Of a stretch of DNA of 64,000 nucleotides, positions 42,477-51,053 are shown one piece after another; the first letter of the stretch is position 1, and every line of letters begins with the position of its first letter. The DNA comes from an uncultured Acetatifactor sp. (lineage in GTDB: Bacteria; Bacillota; Clostridia; Lachnospirales; Lachnospiraceae). The notes beneath the pieces are model-generated. The model did not search any database, was not told the origin of the DNA, and saw only the letters and a list, made by a program, of their open reading frames with translations. The stretch lies in contig CAJUCT010000003.1 in the NCBI GenBank assembly GCA_910585015.1, positions 16,665 to 80,664 of the forward strand, in the 5' to 3' direction. Position numbers and translations under genes: made by a program.

Positions 42477-42947
42477 ATGGCCAGATTCCGGTATCGGATG
42501 CAGAGCATCCTGGATATCAAATTGAAGATGGAAACCCAGGCCAAGCAGGAATTTGCGGCGGCTCAGCTGCGTCTGAATGAGGAGGAGGAGCGGCTTGCGG
42601 CGCTGAGAGAGCGCAGGGACGGCTATGAGCGCCAAGCCAGAGAGCAGCTGATGGGTGTACTGAACTGTCGGGATATGGCGGAGAACAAGGAGGCTCTCCT
42701 GCGCATGGACGAATACATTGCCCTGCAGCATATCCGGATTCGGAAGGCGGAGGAAAAGGTGGAGCAGGCCAGGGCGAAATTGGCGGCAGTCATGATGGAG
42801 CGTAAGTCCCACGAGACACTGAAAGAAAAGGCGTTTGAACAGTTCTTGATGGATGAGAAGAAGCAGGAGAGCAAGGAAGTGGATGAACTGACCAGTTACA
42901 CTTATGGTCAGCGGCAGAAGGAAAAGGCTGTTGTTGAAGCAGTATAG
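42477..42947 (+). CDS. fliJ: Flagellar export chaperone FliJ
   Basis: The 156-residue all-helical, charged protein starts MARFRYRMQSILDIKLKMETQAKQEF, the FliJ N-terminus, and continues as a coiled coil. It acts with FliH and FliI in export. It begins three bases after the fliI stop. Confidence 0.88.
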   Translation: MARFRYRMQSILDIKLKMETQAKQEFAAAQLRLNEEEERLAALRERRDGYERQAREQLMGVLNCRDMAENKEALLRMDEYIALQHIRIRKAEEKVEQARAKLAAVMMERKSHETLKEKAFEQFLMDEKKQESKEVDELTSYTYGQRQKEKAVVEAV

Positions 42948-42967
42948 AGGAATGGAGTTAAAAAGCG

Positions 42968-43843
42968 ATGGCGAAACAGGAAGATCCCAAGCAGGTGGCA
43001 GTGAAGGCCGAGATGGATCAGATAAAGAGTGAAAAAAAACAGCTGAAGAGTGAACAGAAGCAGCAGAGGAAGGAAGCCAGGCGCCGGGCCAAGGAGATTG
43101 CGAAGAGAGAGGATGAACTGGCTGACGATGACGAGGGAGGCGGCTTTGGCACCCTCTTGGCTACAATCATGATCGTGATGGTATGGCTGGCTGTGATCCT
43201 GGTGATCATCAAGCTGGACGTGGGCGGTTTCGGCAGTAAGGTGCTGACTCCGATTCTGCAGGATGTGCCCGTGCTGAACCGGGTACTGCCGGGCAATTCC
43301 ATTCTGGAGACCAAGGATCCTGAGAGTTATGGTGGTTATACCAGTCTGGTGGACGCAGTTGATCAGATCCGGCAGCTGGAACTGGAGTTGGAGAGACTTC
43401 AGACTTCCGTAAGCGAGAAGGATGAGGAGATTGTGGAACTGAAGGCCAATGTGGTCCGGCTCCAGGAATTTGAGCAGAGGCAGCTGGACTTCCAGCGAAT
43501 CAGGAATGATTTTTTGGAGGAAGTGGTCTATGCGGAAAACGGGCCCGGTCCGGAAGGTTTTCAGAAGTACTATGAGGCGGCGGATCCTTCTACGGCGCAG
43601 CTTATTTACCGCCAGGTGATCATACAGCAGGAGGAGACCAAGGAGATACAGGACTGGGCTTCCGCGTATTCCCAGATGAAGCCTAAGCAGGCCGCGGCTA
43701 TTCTGGAGGAGATGACGGACGATCTGGATGTGGCAGCCAGAATCCTAAAAACCATGGGCGCCGAGGACAGGGGCGCTATTATGGGAGTGATGGATTCCGA
43801 AATCGCGGCAAGACTTACTAAATTAATGGAGCCGGAATCTTAA
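42968..43843 (+). CDS. MotE/MgtE_N-like flagellar membrane protein
   Basis: The 291-residue protein has a basic coiled N-terminus, one membrane helix (residues 60-82, LLATIMIVMVWLAVILVIIKL), a coiled coil (ELERLQTSVSEKDEEIVELK) and a C-terminal armadillo-like MgtE_N domain (MKPKQAAAILEEMTDDLDVAARILKTMG). In this position between fliJ and fliK, Clostridia and Bacillus have YlxF/MotE-like proteins linked to stator or export function. The exact role is unknown. Confidence 0.82.
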   Translation: MAKQEDPKQVAVKAEMDQIKSEKKQLKSEQKQQRKEARRRAKEIAKREDELADDDEGGGFGTLLATIMIVMVWLAVILVIIKLDVGGFGSKVLTPILQDVPVLNRVLPGNSILETKDPESYGGYTSLVDAVDQIRQLELELERLQTSVSEKDEEIVELKANVVRLQEFEQRQLDFQRIRNDFLEEVVYAENGPGPEGFQKYYEAADPSTAQLIYRQVIIQQEETKEIQDWASAYSQMKPKQAAAILEEMTDDLDVAARILKTMGAEDRGAIMGVMDSEIAARLTKLMEPES

Positions 43844-43867
43844 GTATACGAGGAAATATGTCGATAA
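43841..43867 (+). promoter_or_regulatory. Candidate internal sigma-28 (SigD) promoter before fliK
   Basis: TAAG, 15 bp, GTCGATAA compares with the consensus TAAA-N15-GCCGATAA with one mismatch in each box. The -35 overlaps the stop of the preceding gene. It could give extra late expression of fliK-flgD-flgE. Confidence 0.45.
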
Positions 43868-43874
43868 GAATTAT

Positions 43875-43911
43875 GTCTTTCCATGAAGTGCGGTTCATGA
43901 GGTAAAAAGAC
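43875..43911 (+). other. Hairpin in the fliK leader
   Basis: GTCTTT and ATGAA (43875-43887) pair with TTCAT and AAAGAC (43894-43911). It lies between the candidate sigma-28 promoter and the fliK SD and may affect mRNA stability or translation. Confidence 0.5.
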
Positions 43912-43946
43912 AATAATCTATCATTACAAGAAAGGAGGTAGAGCGG

Positions 43947-45329
43947 ATGACAAGTATACCTGCAAATGTGCAGAATTTTCTGCCAGGAAGCCGGACAGCA
44001 CAGCCCAAGGTACAGCAGGCGGATTCCAAGGAGGATTTCAGTAAGGTGCTTGATCGGCAGAAGACAGGTACCCCCAAGGAGAACAGCGTGAATACGCCAA
44101 AGCAGACAAAGGTTTCCGACAGCGAGCCAGGGAAGGCCCAAGGACAGACAGAGACACCCCAGGAGGCAGAGACAGAGCAAGGCGTACAGACAGAGAACGG
44201 GGATGTGAAAACCGATGAGGCTGCAGCCGGACAGAACCAACAGCAGGAAGCCGCGGAGGCAGTCAGCCAGCCGAACAAGGATGTGGTCGAGGGACCTACC
44301 GAGGAAGAACTTTCCGGGGAGATGCTGGAGCAGGTAATGGAAATCTTGCAGAGCGCCATTATGCAGATTCAGGAGTTGCTGGTGCAGCAGTTAAACATCA
44401 GCCCTCAGGAGTTGGAGCAACTGATGCAGAAGGCAGGATTTACAGAATTTCAGCTTTTGCAGCCGGAGACGGTGAATCAGCTGATATTGGAGGCCACAGG
44501 CGCCGAGGACCCCGTTGCTCTGGTGATGGACGAGAGCCTTTATCACAGCCAACAGGTTATCACCCGGGGATTTCAGGAGATTACCCAGGAGGTTGCGCGT
44601 TCGTTGGAGGAACTGGAGGATGAAGGCGGTCTGACAAAAGCTTTGGATAGTCTGGAAAATGTTATGAGCGGCAAAGCCATGCAGGATACCGGCGACGCGG
44701 CGCAGGGTCTGCAGCAGGAAAGCGGTCAGGAAAAACAGGGCAGGCAGGAACAGGGCCAGGATCAGGGTGCGGCAGGACAGGTGTTTTATCAGAATTATAC
44801 GTCTCAGGCACAGAATCAGGCAGCCGTCCCGGTCAGCGCAGCCACGGCCGCGGCAGGAAACGTTTATGTGGAGATTCCCGATTCCCAGCAGGTCATGAAT
44901 CAGATTCTGGATTATATGAAAGTATCCATGAAGCCGGAGGACACGGTGCTGAACATGCAGCTGCACCCGGAGAATCTAGGAACACTGCATATCCAGATCA
45001 CGGCCAGAGAAGGTATTATGACTGCACATTTTACAGCTTCATCGGAAGCGGTTAAGGCTGTGCTGGAGAACCAGATGATCGTGCTGAAGGAAAATTTTGA
45101 ACAGCAGGACATCAAGGTGGATGCCATTGAAGTCACCGTGCAGACGCATCAGTTTGAAAGCAATCTGGAGCAGGGGCGTCAGCGGGGCGAAGAGGAGTCC
45201 GGCAGGAAGCCCAGGAGAAGAAGGCTGGATGTAAACAGTCTGGAGTCAGGCGAAGAGTTGACAGAACCTGATCAGATTCTCACGGAGATGATGGCCGCCA
45301 GCGGCAGTTCCGTGGATTATCTGGCATAA
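43947..45329 (+). CDS. fliK: Flagellar hook-length control protein FliK
   Basis: The 460 residues are a Gln/Glu-rich, low-complexity N-terminal and central part (secreted ruler) and a C-terminal Flg_hook domain (residues 305-400, MKPEDTVLNMQLHPENLGTL, LKENFEQQDIKVDAIEVTV) that switches export specificity. The N-terminus contains many Gln-Glu repeats. The SD AAGGAGG lies before ATG. Confidence 0.9.
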   Translation: MTSIPANVQNFLPGSRTAQPKVQQADSKEDFSKVLDRQKTGTPKENSVNTPKQTKVSDSEPGKAQGQTETPQEAETEQGVQTENGDVKTDEAAAGQNQQQEAAEAVSQPNKDVVEGPTEEELSGEMLEQVMEILQSAIMQIQELLVQQLNISPQELEQLMQKAGFTEFQLLQPETVNQLILEATGAEDPVALVMDESLYHSQQVITRGFQEITQEVARSLEELEDEGGLTKALDSLENVMSGKAMQDTGDAAQGLQQESGQEKQGRQEQGQDQGAAGQVFYQNYTSQAQNQAAVPVSAATAAAGNVYVEIPDSQQVMNQILDYMKVSMKPEDTVLNMQLHPENLGTLHIQITAREGIMTAHFTASSEAVKAVLENQMIVLKENFEQQDIKVDAIEVTVQTHQFESNLEQGRQRGEEESGRKPRRRRLDVNSLESGEELTEPDQILTEMMAASGSSVDYLA

Positions 45330-45363
45330 TCAAAACGATATTATTAGTGAAGGGAGTGGAATT

Positions 45364-46152
45364 ATGAGTTTAATTGCACCGGTAAAAGACGGGAAAATTG
45401 TGGAAACTACATCGCAGAGTTCCCTGGATAAGGCAAAAAAGAACAGTTCTTCGAACGGCATGGATAAGGATGCGTTCCTACAGCTTCTGGTGGCTCAGAT
45501 GAGATATCAGGATCCGCTGGAGCCCACATCCAACACAGAATTTATTTCACAGTATGCACAGTTCTCACAGGTAGAGCAGCTGCAGAATATGGCAGGCAGT
45601 ATGGATCTGCAGAGGGCCAGCAGTCTGGTGGGTCAGCAGGTAAGGGTAAAGACAACCAACAGTAGCGGCGACACCAACTATGTGGAGGGTAAGGTAGATT
45701 ACGTAACCTATGAGGGCGGCAAGGCATATTTGTCCGTCAACGGCGATCTGTATTCTATTGATGATCTGGACACCGTAGCGGATGCAGAGTATCTGGAAGC
45801 CTTCGAGTTGGCTCTGAATTGGGTTAGTGAACTTAATAAGCTGCCCAGTGTGGCTAACATCTCCATGGATGAGGCGGAAGCTATCGACAAGCTGAAGGAA
45901 ACATACGACAACATGACAGATTACCAGAAGTCCTTTATCGCCAGCGAAAAGGTGAAAGACCTGGAGGCTTATGTGGAGAGGCTTGAGGAATTGCGTAAGG
46001 CCGCCGAGGAAGCAGATAAGGGAACAGAAGACTCAGATAAGACCGAAGGAACAGAAGACTCAGATAAGACCGAAGGAACAGAAGGACCAGATAAGACCGA
46101 AGGAGCAGAAGGATCTGACAATACCGGGGGTACGGACTCGGCGGGAGAGTAA
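45364..46152 (+). CDS. flgD: Flagellar hook assembly protein FlgD with unusual C-terminus
   Basis: Residues 30-115 are the FlgD N-terminal domain (MDKDAFLQLLVAQMRYQDPL, SNTEFISQYAQFSQVEQLQNM, ASSLVGQQVRV) that caps the growing hook. The usual C-terminal FlgD Ig-like domain is not obvious. Instead there is a helical module (ALNWVSELNKLPSVANISMD, YDNMTDYQKSFIASEKVKDL) resembling FIVAR-like three-helix repeats. An acidic tail follows with four near-identical nine-residue repeats GTEDSDKTE, coded by a 27-bp tandem repeat. Total length 262. Confidence 0.85.
   Translation: MSLIAPVKDGKIVETTSQSSLDKAKKNSSSNGMDKDAFLQLLVAQMRYQDPLEPTSNTEFISQYAQFSQVEQLQNMAGSMDLQRASSLVGQQVRVKTTNSSGDTNYVEGKVDYVTYEGGKAYLSVNGDLYSIDDLDTVADAEYLEAFELALNWVSELNKLPSVANISMDEAEAIDKLKETYDNMTDYQKSFIASEKVKDLEAYVERLEELRKAAEEADKGTEDSDKTEGTEDSDKTEGTEGPDKTEGAEGSDNTGGTDSAGE
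46021..46128 (+). repeat. 27-bp tandem repeat in flgD, 4 copies
   Basis: Units at 46021, 46048, 46075 and 46102; the first two are identical and the last two diverge. They encode an acidic Thr/Glu/Asp tail and could change length by slippage. Confidence 0.9.
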
Positions 46153-46218
46153 GTGCAACGCCAAACAGGTGAAGCACTTGAAGGCGCAGCTTTCAAGAAA
46201 GGATAAGGGAATGAAGAT

Positions 46219-46620
46219 ATGAGAATACAGGATTCCGAATTCCTGACTGCGCTGCAGCTGCAAGAATCGGGCCCAGGCCAGGTGGGACGCATAGCGTCCA
46301 GGCAGAACTTGACAGAGGAAGGTTTTTCCTTTCAAGAGGTACTGCAGAAGAAGGTTTTGGCCGAGGATAATCTTCGCTTTTCCAAGCATGCCAGTACCAG
46401 GCTTAGGCAGAGAGGCATTGATCTCACGGACGGGCAGCTGGAGAGACTAATGGATGGAACCAGAAAGGCCGGACAAAAGGGGATTAAGGATTCCCTGGTG
46501 ATTGTGGATGAATTGGCGTTTATTGTGAACATCCCCAATAGCACTGTTGTCACGGCCATGGACAGCAAGGATGCAGTCGAGAACATATTTACCAATATTG
46601 ACGGAGCCGTAATTATTTAG
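46219..46620 (+). CDS. TIGR02530 flagellar operon protein
   Basis: The 133-residue protein matches TIGR02530, always found between flgD and flgE in Firmicutes. Its core is LRFSKHASTRLRQRGIDLTD, then KGIKDSLVIVDELAFIVNIPNSTVVTAMD. Its function is unsettled. Confidence 0.9.
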   Translation: MRIQDSEFLTALQLQESGPGQVGRIASRQNLTEEGFSFQEVLQKKVLAEDNLRFSKHASTRLRQRGIDLTDGQLERLMDGTRKAGQKGIKDSLVIVDELAFIVNIPNSTVVTAMDSKDAVENIFTNIDGAVII

Positions 46621-46651
46621 CCGGACCTTAACGGAGGTGAATATCTCCCGA

Positions 46652-46693
46652 ATGATAGAAGGAGAGATTACGGTGAGTCACCAAACAAAATAG
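46652..46693 (+). CDS. Possible 13-codon leader ORF upstream of flgE
   Basis: ATG ATA GAA ... AAA TAG encodes MIEGEITVSHQTK and ends with a stop that overlaps the flgE SD (TAGGAGGT). GGAGGTGA lies 11 bases before it. This could be a leader peptide coupled to flgE or chance. Confidence 0.3.
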   Translation: MIEGEITVSHQTK

Positions 46694-46707
46694 GAGGTCA
46701 TTTAACT

Positions 46708-48513
46708 ATGATGAGATCACTTTTTTCTGGTGTGTCCGGACTTAAGACGCACCAGACCAGAATGGATGTAATTGGTAACAATATCGCCAATGTCAATACC
46801 ACGGCGTATAAATCCAGTTCCATGACATTCAGTGCGCTGATGAGCCAGACTACCAAACGAGCCAGCGGTCCCAATGCGCTTACCGGTGTGGGCGGCACCA
46901 ACGCCAGGCAGATCGGTCTGGGCGTAAAGGGCGGCGCCATCAACACCAATATTACAGGGCAGGGTTCTGCTCAGTCTACCGGCAATCCCTTTGATATTAT
47001 GATCACCGGAGAGGCTTTCTTTGTTGTGAACAACGGCGTGTCCAACTATTTTACCAGAGATGGATCTTTTTATGTGGATGGAGCCGGCAATCTGGCCATG
47101 ACCAGCACAGGTTACAATGTTATGGGCTGGCAGGTAGACCCCGAAACCCAGAATATTAAGAAAGACACGGTGACAGCACTGCGGATTATGAACCAGGCCA
47201 ATATGACTTATCCGCCGGAGGCCACTACGGAAGCTATTATAAACGGTGTCATTGACAGCAACGACAAAGATGTGTCCAGTCCCAACGGTAAGGCTATTAA
47301 CCTGAACTTCTTTGATGCGCTGGGCTATAGCTATACGGCGAAGTTCGTACTGAAGCAGTCAGATAATCCTCACCAGTTCAGCTTGGAACTGGATCGGATT
47401 CTTGACTCCACAGGCAAGGATATACAGGATCTTGAGGGCAACACAATATCAATCAAAGATGTTGTAAAGATGTCTGATGTATTGAGAAGCCAGGCCATAA
47501 AGTCCAAATTGGGTATGGATACAACGGCTTATCAGTGGAGTACGAACGGCAACCAGCTGCTGTCCTTAGACGGCAAGGTTCTGGCGGATTTGACGACTCT
47601 GTTTGACGCGAACGGCAACCTGAAGAACTTAGATGATGTGAGTCATACCGAGGATCTGGACGGGGACGGAACAGCCGAGAATATTACCGTAGGCCAAGCG
47701 CTGGATAATATTGCCAAGGCTCATGGATATGAGGGCTCTACGGATGAGTTCTTGAAGCTGGCCCTGAAGCAGACGACAGGTGACACCGTTACTTATGTAT
47801 CTGTGCAGGAACTGCTGTATAATTCAATCGGGGAGACTGGTCCTGGCACCTCGAAAGCGGATGGCACGCCTAGATTCCCTAAACTGGATTCAACCACTTC
47901 CAGTGTGGAGATGGACGGACGTGTGTTTGACGGTGTTATCGTAGACTACAATGCCGACACAGGTGTATTTGACGGATTAAACGGCGCCGGGCCGACTAAC
48001 ACCAGCTTCACTTTGAATCTGAGTGCGCTGGGAGGCAATTTCTCCAATATTACAGTGGATATGTCCACCAGTTCCAACTATGATAAAAAGGGTACATCCA
48101 CACTTGGCGCTACCAGCGGCGATCTGGAAAATAAGGGCGCAGGACGCAGACTGGGTGAGATGATTGGGTTGACAGTTCAGGATAACGGAATGATCTATGC
48201 TACTTATGACAGCGGTATGACCAAACTGTTAGGACAGATTGCCACAGCCATGTTTGCCAATGCGTCTGGTTTGGAGAAGAGCGGCGATAATCTGTATTCC
48301 GCTACATTGAACTCCGGAGCGTTTGACGGCATCGGTGTGGACATAACAGCGGATGGCGGATACATGACCACCGGCCAGTTGGAGATGAGCAATGTAGATT
48401 TGTCTTCCGAGTTCACAGAGATGATTACTACACAGAGAGGTTTCCAGGCTAACAGCCGTATCATTACTGTATCGGATACGCTGCTGGAAGAATTGACCAA
48501 TCTGAAGAGATAA
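46708..48513 (+). CDS. flgE: Flagellar hook protein FlgE
   Basis: The 601-residue protein has N-terminal MMRSLFSGVSGLKTHQTRMDVIGNNIANVNT and C-terminal TEMITTQRGFQANSRIITVSDTLLEELTNLKR, the hook motifs that form the axial core. The middle (residues 140-480) is long and surface-exposed, larger than the 400 residues common in enteric hooks. The SD AGGAGGT lies before ATG. A strong hairpin follows the gene. Confidence 0.95.
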   Translation: MMRSLFSGVSGLKTHQTRMDVIGNNIANVNTTAYKSSSMTFSALMSQTTKRASGPNALTGVGGTNARQIGLGVKGGAINTNITGQGSAQSTGNPFDIMITGEAFFVVNNGVSNYFTRDGSFYVDGAGNLAMTSTGYNVMGWQVDPETQNIKKDTVTALRIMNQANMTYPPEATTEAIINGVIDSNDKDVSSPNGKAINLNFFDALGYSYTAKFVLKQSDNPHQFSLELDRILDSTGKDIQDLEGNTISIKDVVKMSDVLRSQAIKSKLGMDTTAYQWSTNGNQLLSLDGKVLADLTTLFDANGNLKNLDDVSHTEDLDGDGTAENITVGQALDNIAKAHGYEGSTDEFLKLALKQTTGDTVTYVSVQELLYNSIGETGPGTSKADGTPRFPKLDSTTSSVEMDGRVFDGVIVDYNADTGVFDGLNGAGPTNTSFTLNLSALGGNFSNITVDMSTSSNYDKKGTSTLGATSGDLENKGAGRRLGEMIGLTVQDNGMIYATYDSGMTKLLGQIATAMFANASGLEKSGDNLYSATLNSGAFDGIGVDITADGGYMTTGQLEMSNVDLSSEFTEMITTQRGFQANSRIITVSDTLLEELTNLKR

Positions 48514-48545
48514 TTTTTTTGCGGGGTGGGAAATAAATAAGTATG

Positions 48546-48584
48546 CAAAGGGGTTGTGCGCCAAAAATGGCGCACGCCCCTTTG
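48546..48584 (+). other. Strong intercistronic hairpin flgE-flbD
   Basis: CAAAGGGG...GTGCGCC (5' arm) pairs with GGCGCAC...CCCCTTTG across a six-base loop, a stem of about 15 bp. No T-run follows, so it may stabilise the abundant flgE mRNA or partly reduce downstream transcription. Confidence 0.7.
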
Positions 48585-48611
48585 GCTGTGTCATAAAAGG
48601 GACGAAAAAAT

Positions 48612-48800
48612 ATGATTGAAGTGACAAAATTGAGCGGACAAAAAATTCTTGTGAACCCGGATTTGCTGGAAATGGTGGAAGAAACGCCGGATACGGTGGT
48701 CACACTAACAACTGGAAAAAAAATTATTGTAAAAGAAAGTAGACAAGAGATAAAAAATTTAGTAAAATCATATAGACGGGATATTTTTGTGGCTCCATAA
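48612..48800 (+). CDS. flbD: FlbD-like flagellar protein
   Basis: The 62-residue protein is the small SwrD/FlbD-type protein (MIEVTKLSGQKILVNPDLLEMVEETPDTVVTLTTGKKIIV) found between flgE and motA in Firmicutes, where SwrD raises motor power in Bacillus. It starts after the hairpin, with an SD of AAGGGACG. Confidence 0.9.
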   Translation: MIEVTKLSGQKILVNPDLLEMVEETPDTVVTLTTGKKIIVKESRQEIKNLVKSYRRDIFVAP

Positions 48801-48827
48801 ATTTACATAAAAGGTTAGGTGGTTATC

Positions 48828-49616
48828 GTGGATATAGCTTCTCTTATTGGACTAATAATGGGTTTTTTGATGCTGGTATATGGTATTATTTCCAACCATG
48901 CGGATATAATGACCTATCTGAACTTCCCTTCGGCAATTATCACTTTCGGAGGCGCGCTCTTTGCCACGATGCTCAGTTACTCCATGCAAGACTTTCTAAA
49001 CAGCATGAAGGGCATCAAGCTTATATTTAAGACTTCATCAATGAATACATCGGAGATGATAAAGAGTATTATAGATCTATCCAATGTAGCCCGTAAGGAG
49101 GGCTTACTGTCTTTGGAGGAAGCGGCGGCGGATTTGGATGAACCTTTTTTGAAAAAGGGTATCCTCCTGATCGTCGATGGTACGGATCCGGATTTGGTGC
49201 GGGGGATTATGGAGACGGAACTGGTAAGCATAGAAGCCAGGCATAAGACAGTTATCAGTTTCTGGGAGGCATTGGCTTCCATGGGACCTGCCTGGGGTAT
49301 GATCGGTACGCTGGTAGGTCTTGTAAACATGTTAAACAACATGAGTGATCCCAGCAGAATCGGTGGAGATATGGCTGTGGCGCTGATCACCACCCTGTAC
49401 GGCTCGGTTTTGGCAAACTGGTTGTGTACGCCCGTGGCCGGTAAGCTTAAGGCTCAGAACGCCCAGGAGATGCAGCTCAAAGAGATCATGGTGGAGGGGC
49501 TTTTGTCTATTCAGGCAGGAGAGAATCCCCGTGTAATAGAAGAGAAGCTGAAATCCTTCCTGGCCCCGAAAGAAAGGACAACTGAGGGCGGGGAAGAGGC
49601 AGGAGGTGAGGAATAA
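48828..49616 (+). CDS. motA: Motor stator protein MotA
   Basis: The 262-residue protein has four membrane helices (IASLIGLIMGFLMLVYGI, NFPSAIITFGGALFATMLSY, MGPAWGMIGTLVGLVNMLNNM, MAVALITTLYGSVLANWLCTPV) and the charged cytoplasmic loop. GTG 48828 (MDIASLIG) is preferred over GTG 48819 because AGGTGG lies five bases before it. The stop overlaps the motB start (TAATG). Confidence 0.94.
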   Translation: MDIASLIGLIMGFLMLVYGIISNHADIMTYLNFPSAIITFGGALFATMLSYSMQDFLNSMKGIKLIFKTSSMNTSEMIKSIIDLSNVARKEGLLSLEEAAADLDEPFLKKGILLIVDGTDPDLVRGIMETELVSIEARHKTVISFWEALASMGPAWGMIGTLVGLVNMLNNMSDPSRIGGDMAVALITTLYGSVLANWLCTPVAGKLKAQNAQEMQLKEIMVEGLLSIQAGENPRVIEEKLKSFLAPKERTTEGGEEAGGEE

Positions 49617-50458
49617 TGGCGAAGCGTAAGCCGGAAGATCCACCAGCGGGGCTGGCGCCATGGATGGCTACATTCAGTGACCTGATGAATCTGCTGTTGT
49701 GCTTCTTCGTGCTGCTGTTCTCCATGTCTTCCATCAGCGAAGAGAAATATAACCAGTTTGTGGCATCCATGTCCTCTGCGTTTAGTATTTTGGACGGTGG
49801 AGCTACTGCCATTGGCGATGGTATACTGATCAGCAATGGTGTGAGCCAACTCAACGAATTGGATGAATACATCAATAGCACAGGTAAGAATGCGGACAGT
49901 GAAACGGACTCAGACCAGTTTGAACAGTTTGATGCCGCCGGAGATGCTAAAGAGGAACTTTTCCAGATGGTGCAGGATGTTCTGGAGGAGGAAAATCTGA
50001 AGCAAAATGAAGAGATGGCGGAGCGTATCTCAGAGGTTGTCAATGAGGCCAATTTAGGAGAGCAGATCGAAGTGAATTTTACTTCGGAGTACATTACACT
50101 GTCATTAAAGGGCGCTTTCCTGTTTGACTCAGGCAAGGCAGCGATTAAGGAGGAGGCTTTGCCCGCACTGGAGCGGGTGGGCGCAATTTTGGAGAGATAT
50201 GCGGGAGGCGTCATTGAGATTGAAGGGCATACGGACAATGTGCCCATGCATAATGCTCAATTTGCCAACAACAATGAATTGAGCAGTGCCAGGGCGTTAT
50301 CCGTATTTGATTATCTGGTAGACAATACCTCTCTTGATCCGGCCTTGATCAAGCATTCGGGCAGGGGAGAGTATGTGCCTGTGGCCGACAATGGGACAGA
50401 TGCCGGCAGAGCCAAGAACAGAAGGGTTGAGATTAGAATTTACAATCCACCTGTTTAG
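49616..50458 (+). CDS. motB: Motor stator protein MotB
   Basis: The 280-residue protein has the N-terminal plug/helix with the ion-binding aspartate D22 in FSDLMNLLLCFFVLLFSMSS and a C-terminal OmpA-like peptidoglycan-binding domain (LFDSGKAAIKEEALPALE, IEGHTDNVPM, LSSARALSVFDYLV, GRAKNRRVEIRI). With MotA it forms the stator. Confidence 0.95.
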   Translation: MAKRKPEDPPAGLAPWMATFSDLMNLLLCFFVLLFSMSSISEEKYNQFVASMSSAFSILDGGATAIGDGILISNGVSQLNELDEYINSTGKNADSETDSDQFEQFDAAGDAKEELFQMVQDVLEEENLKQNEEMAERISEVVNEANLGEQIEVNFTSEYITLSLKGAFLFDSGKAAIKEEALPALERVGAILERYAGGVIEIEGHTDNVPMHNAQFANNNELSSARALSVFDYLVDNTSLDPALIKHSGRGEYVPVADNGTDAGRAKNRRVEIRIYNPPV

Positions 50459-50486
50459 TATATAGAAGAAAGGGACGGTTTTAGCA

Positions 50487-51011
50487 ATGAAGAAGAATTT
50501 ACTGTCAGTTTTAGTGCTGGCCCTTGTGCTGGTGAATGTGATCCTGTCAGCCGTGATGATGTTCAGCGTTTTGAGCACCAACAAGAAGACAGCGGCGCTG
50601 GTGAACAGCGTGACATCCATCCTGAACCTGGAACTTGATAAGCCCGGGACTGAGGAACAGCAGGAAGTACCTATGTCCGACCTGGCTTTCTGGAACCTGG
50701 AGGGTAAGATGACCATTCCGTTGGCCAATGAGGAAGGCGATGAAAAGCCCCATTATCTAGTACTGGAGGGGATAGCTATTTCCATGAACACCAAGGAAAA
50801 GGGCTATAAGACCTATGGTGAGGATGTGGCGGCCGGATCTTATGCCAGCGTGATCAAGGACGCGATCTCCAGTGTAGTTAGCGGGCATACCATTGAGGAA
50901 TGCAGCAATAATTTTGAAGAGATCAGGGATGAGATTCTGGAGAGTGTGAAGGCTTTGTTTGACAAGGATTTCATTTATGGTGTGGCCATTAGCAACAGAC
51001 AGGTACAGTAA
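50487..51011 (+). CDS. fliL: Flagellar basal body-associated protein FliL
   Basis: The 174-residue protein has one N-terminal helix (SVLVLALVLVNVILSAVMMFSVL) and a periplasmic-type domain ending IYGVAISNRQVQ. Its size and its place between motB and fliM fit FliL, which supports the stator. The sequence is typical of divergent Clostridial FliL. Confidence 0.82.
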   Translation: MKKNLLSVLVLALVLVNVILSAVMMFSVLSTNKKTAALVNSVTSILNLELDKPGTEEQQEVPMSDLAFWNLEGKMTIPLANEEGDEKPHYLVLEGIAISMNTKEKGYKTYGEDVAAGSYASVIKDAISSVVSGHTIEECSNNFEEIRDEILESVKALFDKDFIYGVAISNRQVQ

Positions 51012-51053
51012 TCGCCTCCGTCAGAAGGTAGAGAAGACTGGAGGTGAGAAGAT

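Noticed and set aside
41175..42812. Long antisense frame of 545 codons opposite fliI and fliJ
   Set aside because: It mirrors a strongly conserved gene, has no SD, and its product is His/Gln/Leu-rich without any domain, as expected from the reverse of GC-rich codons.
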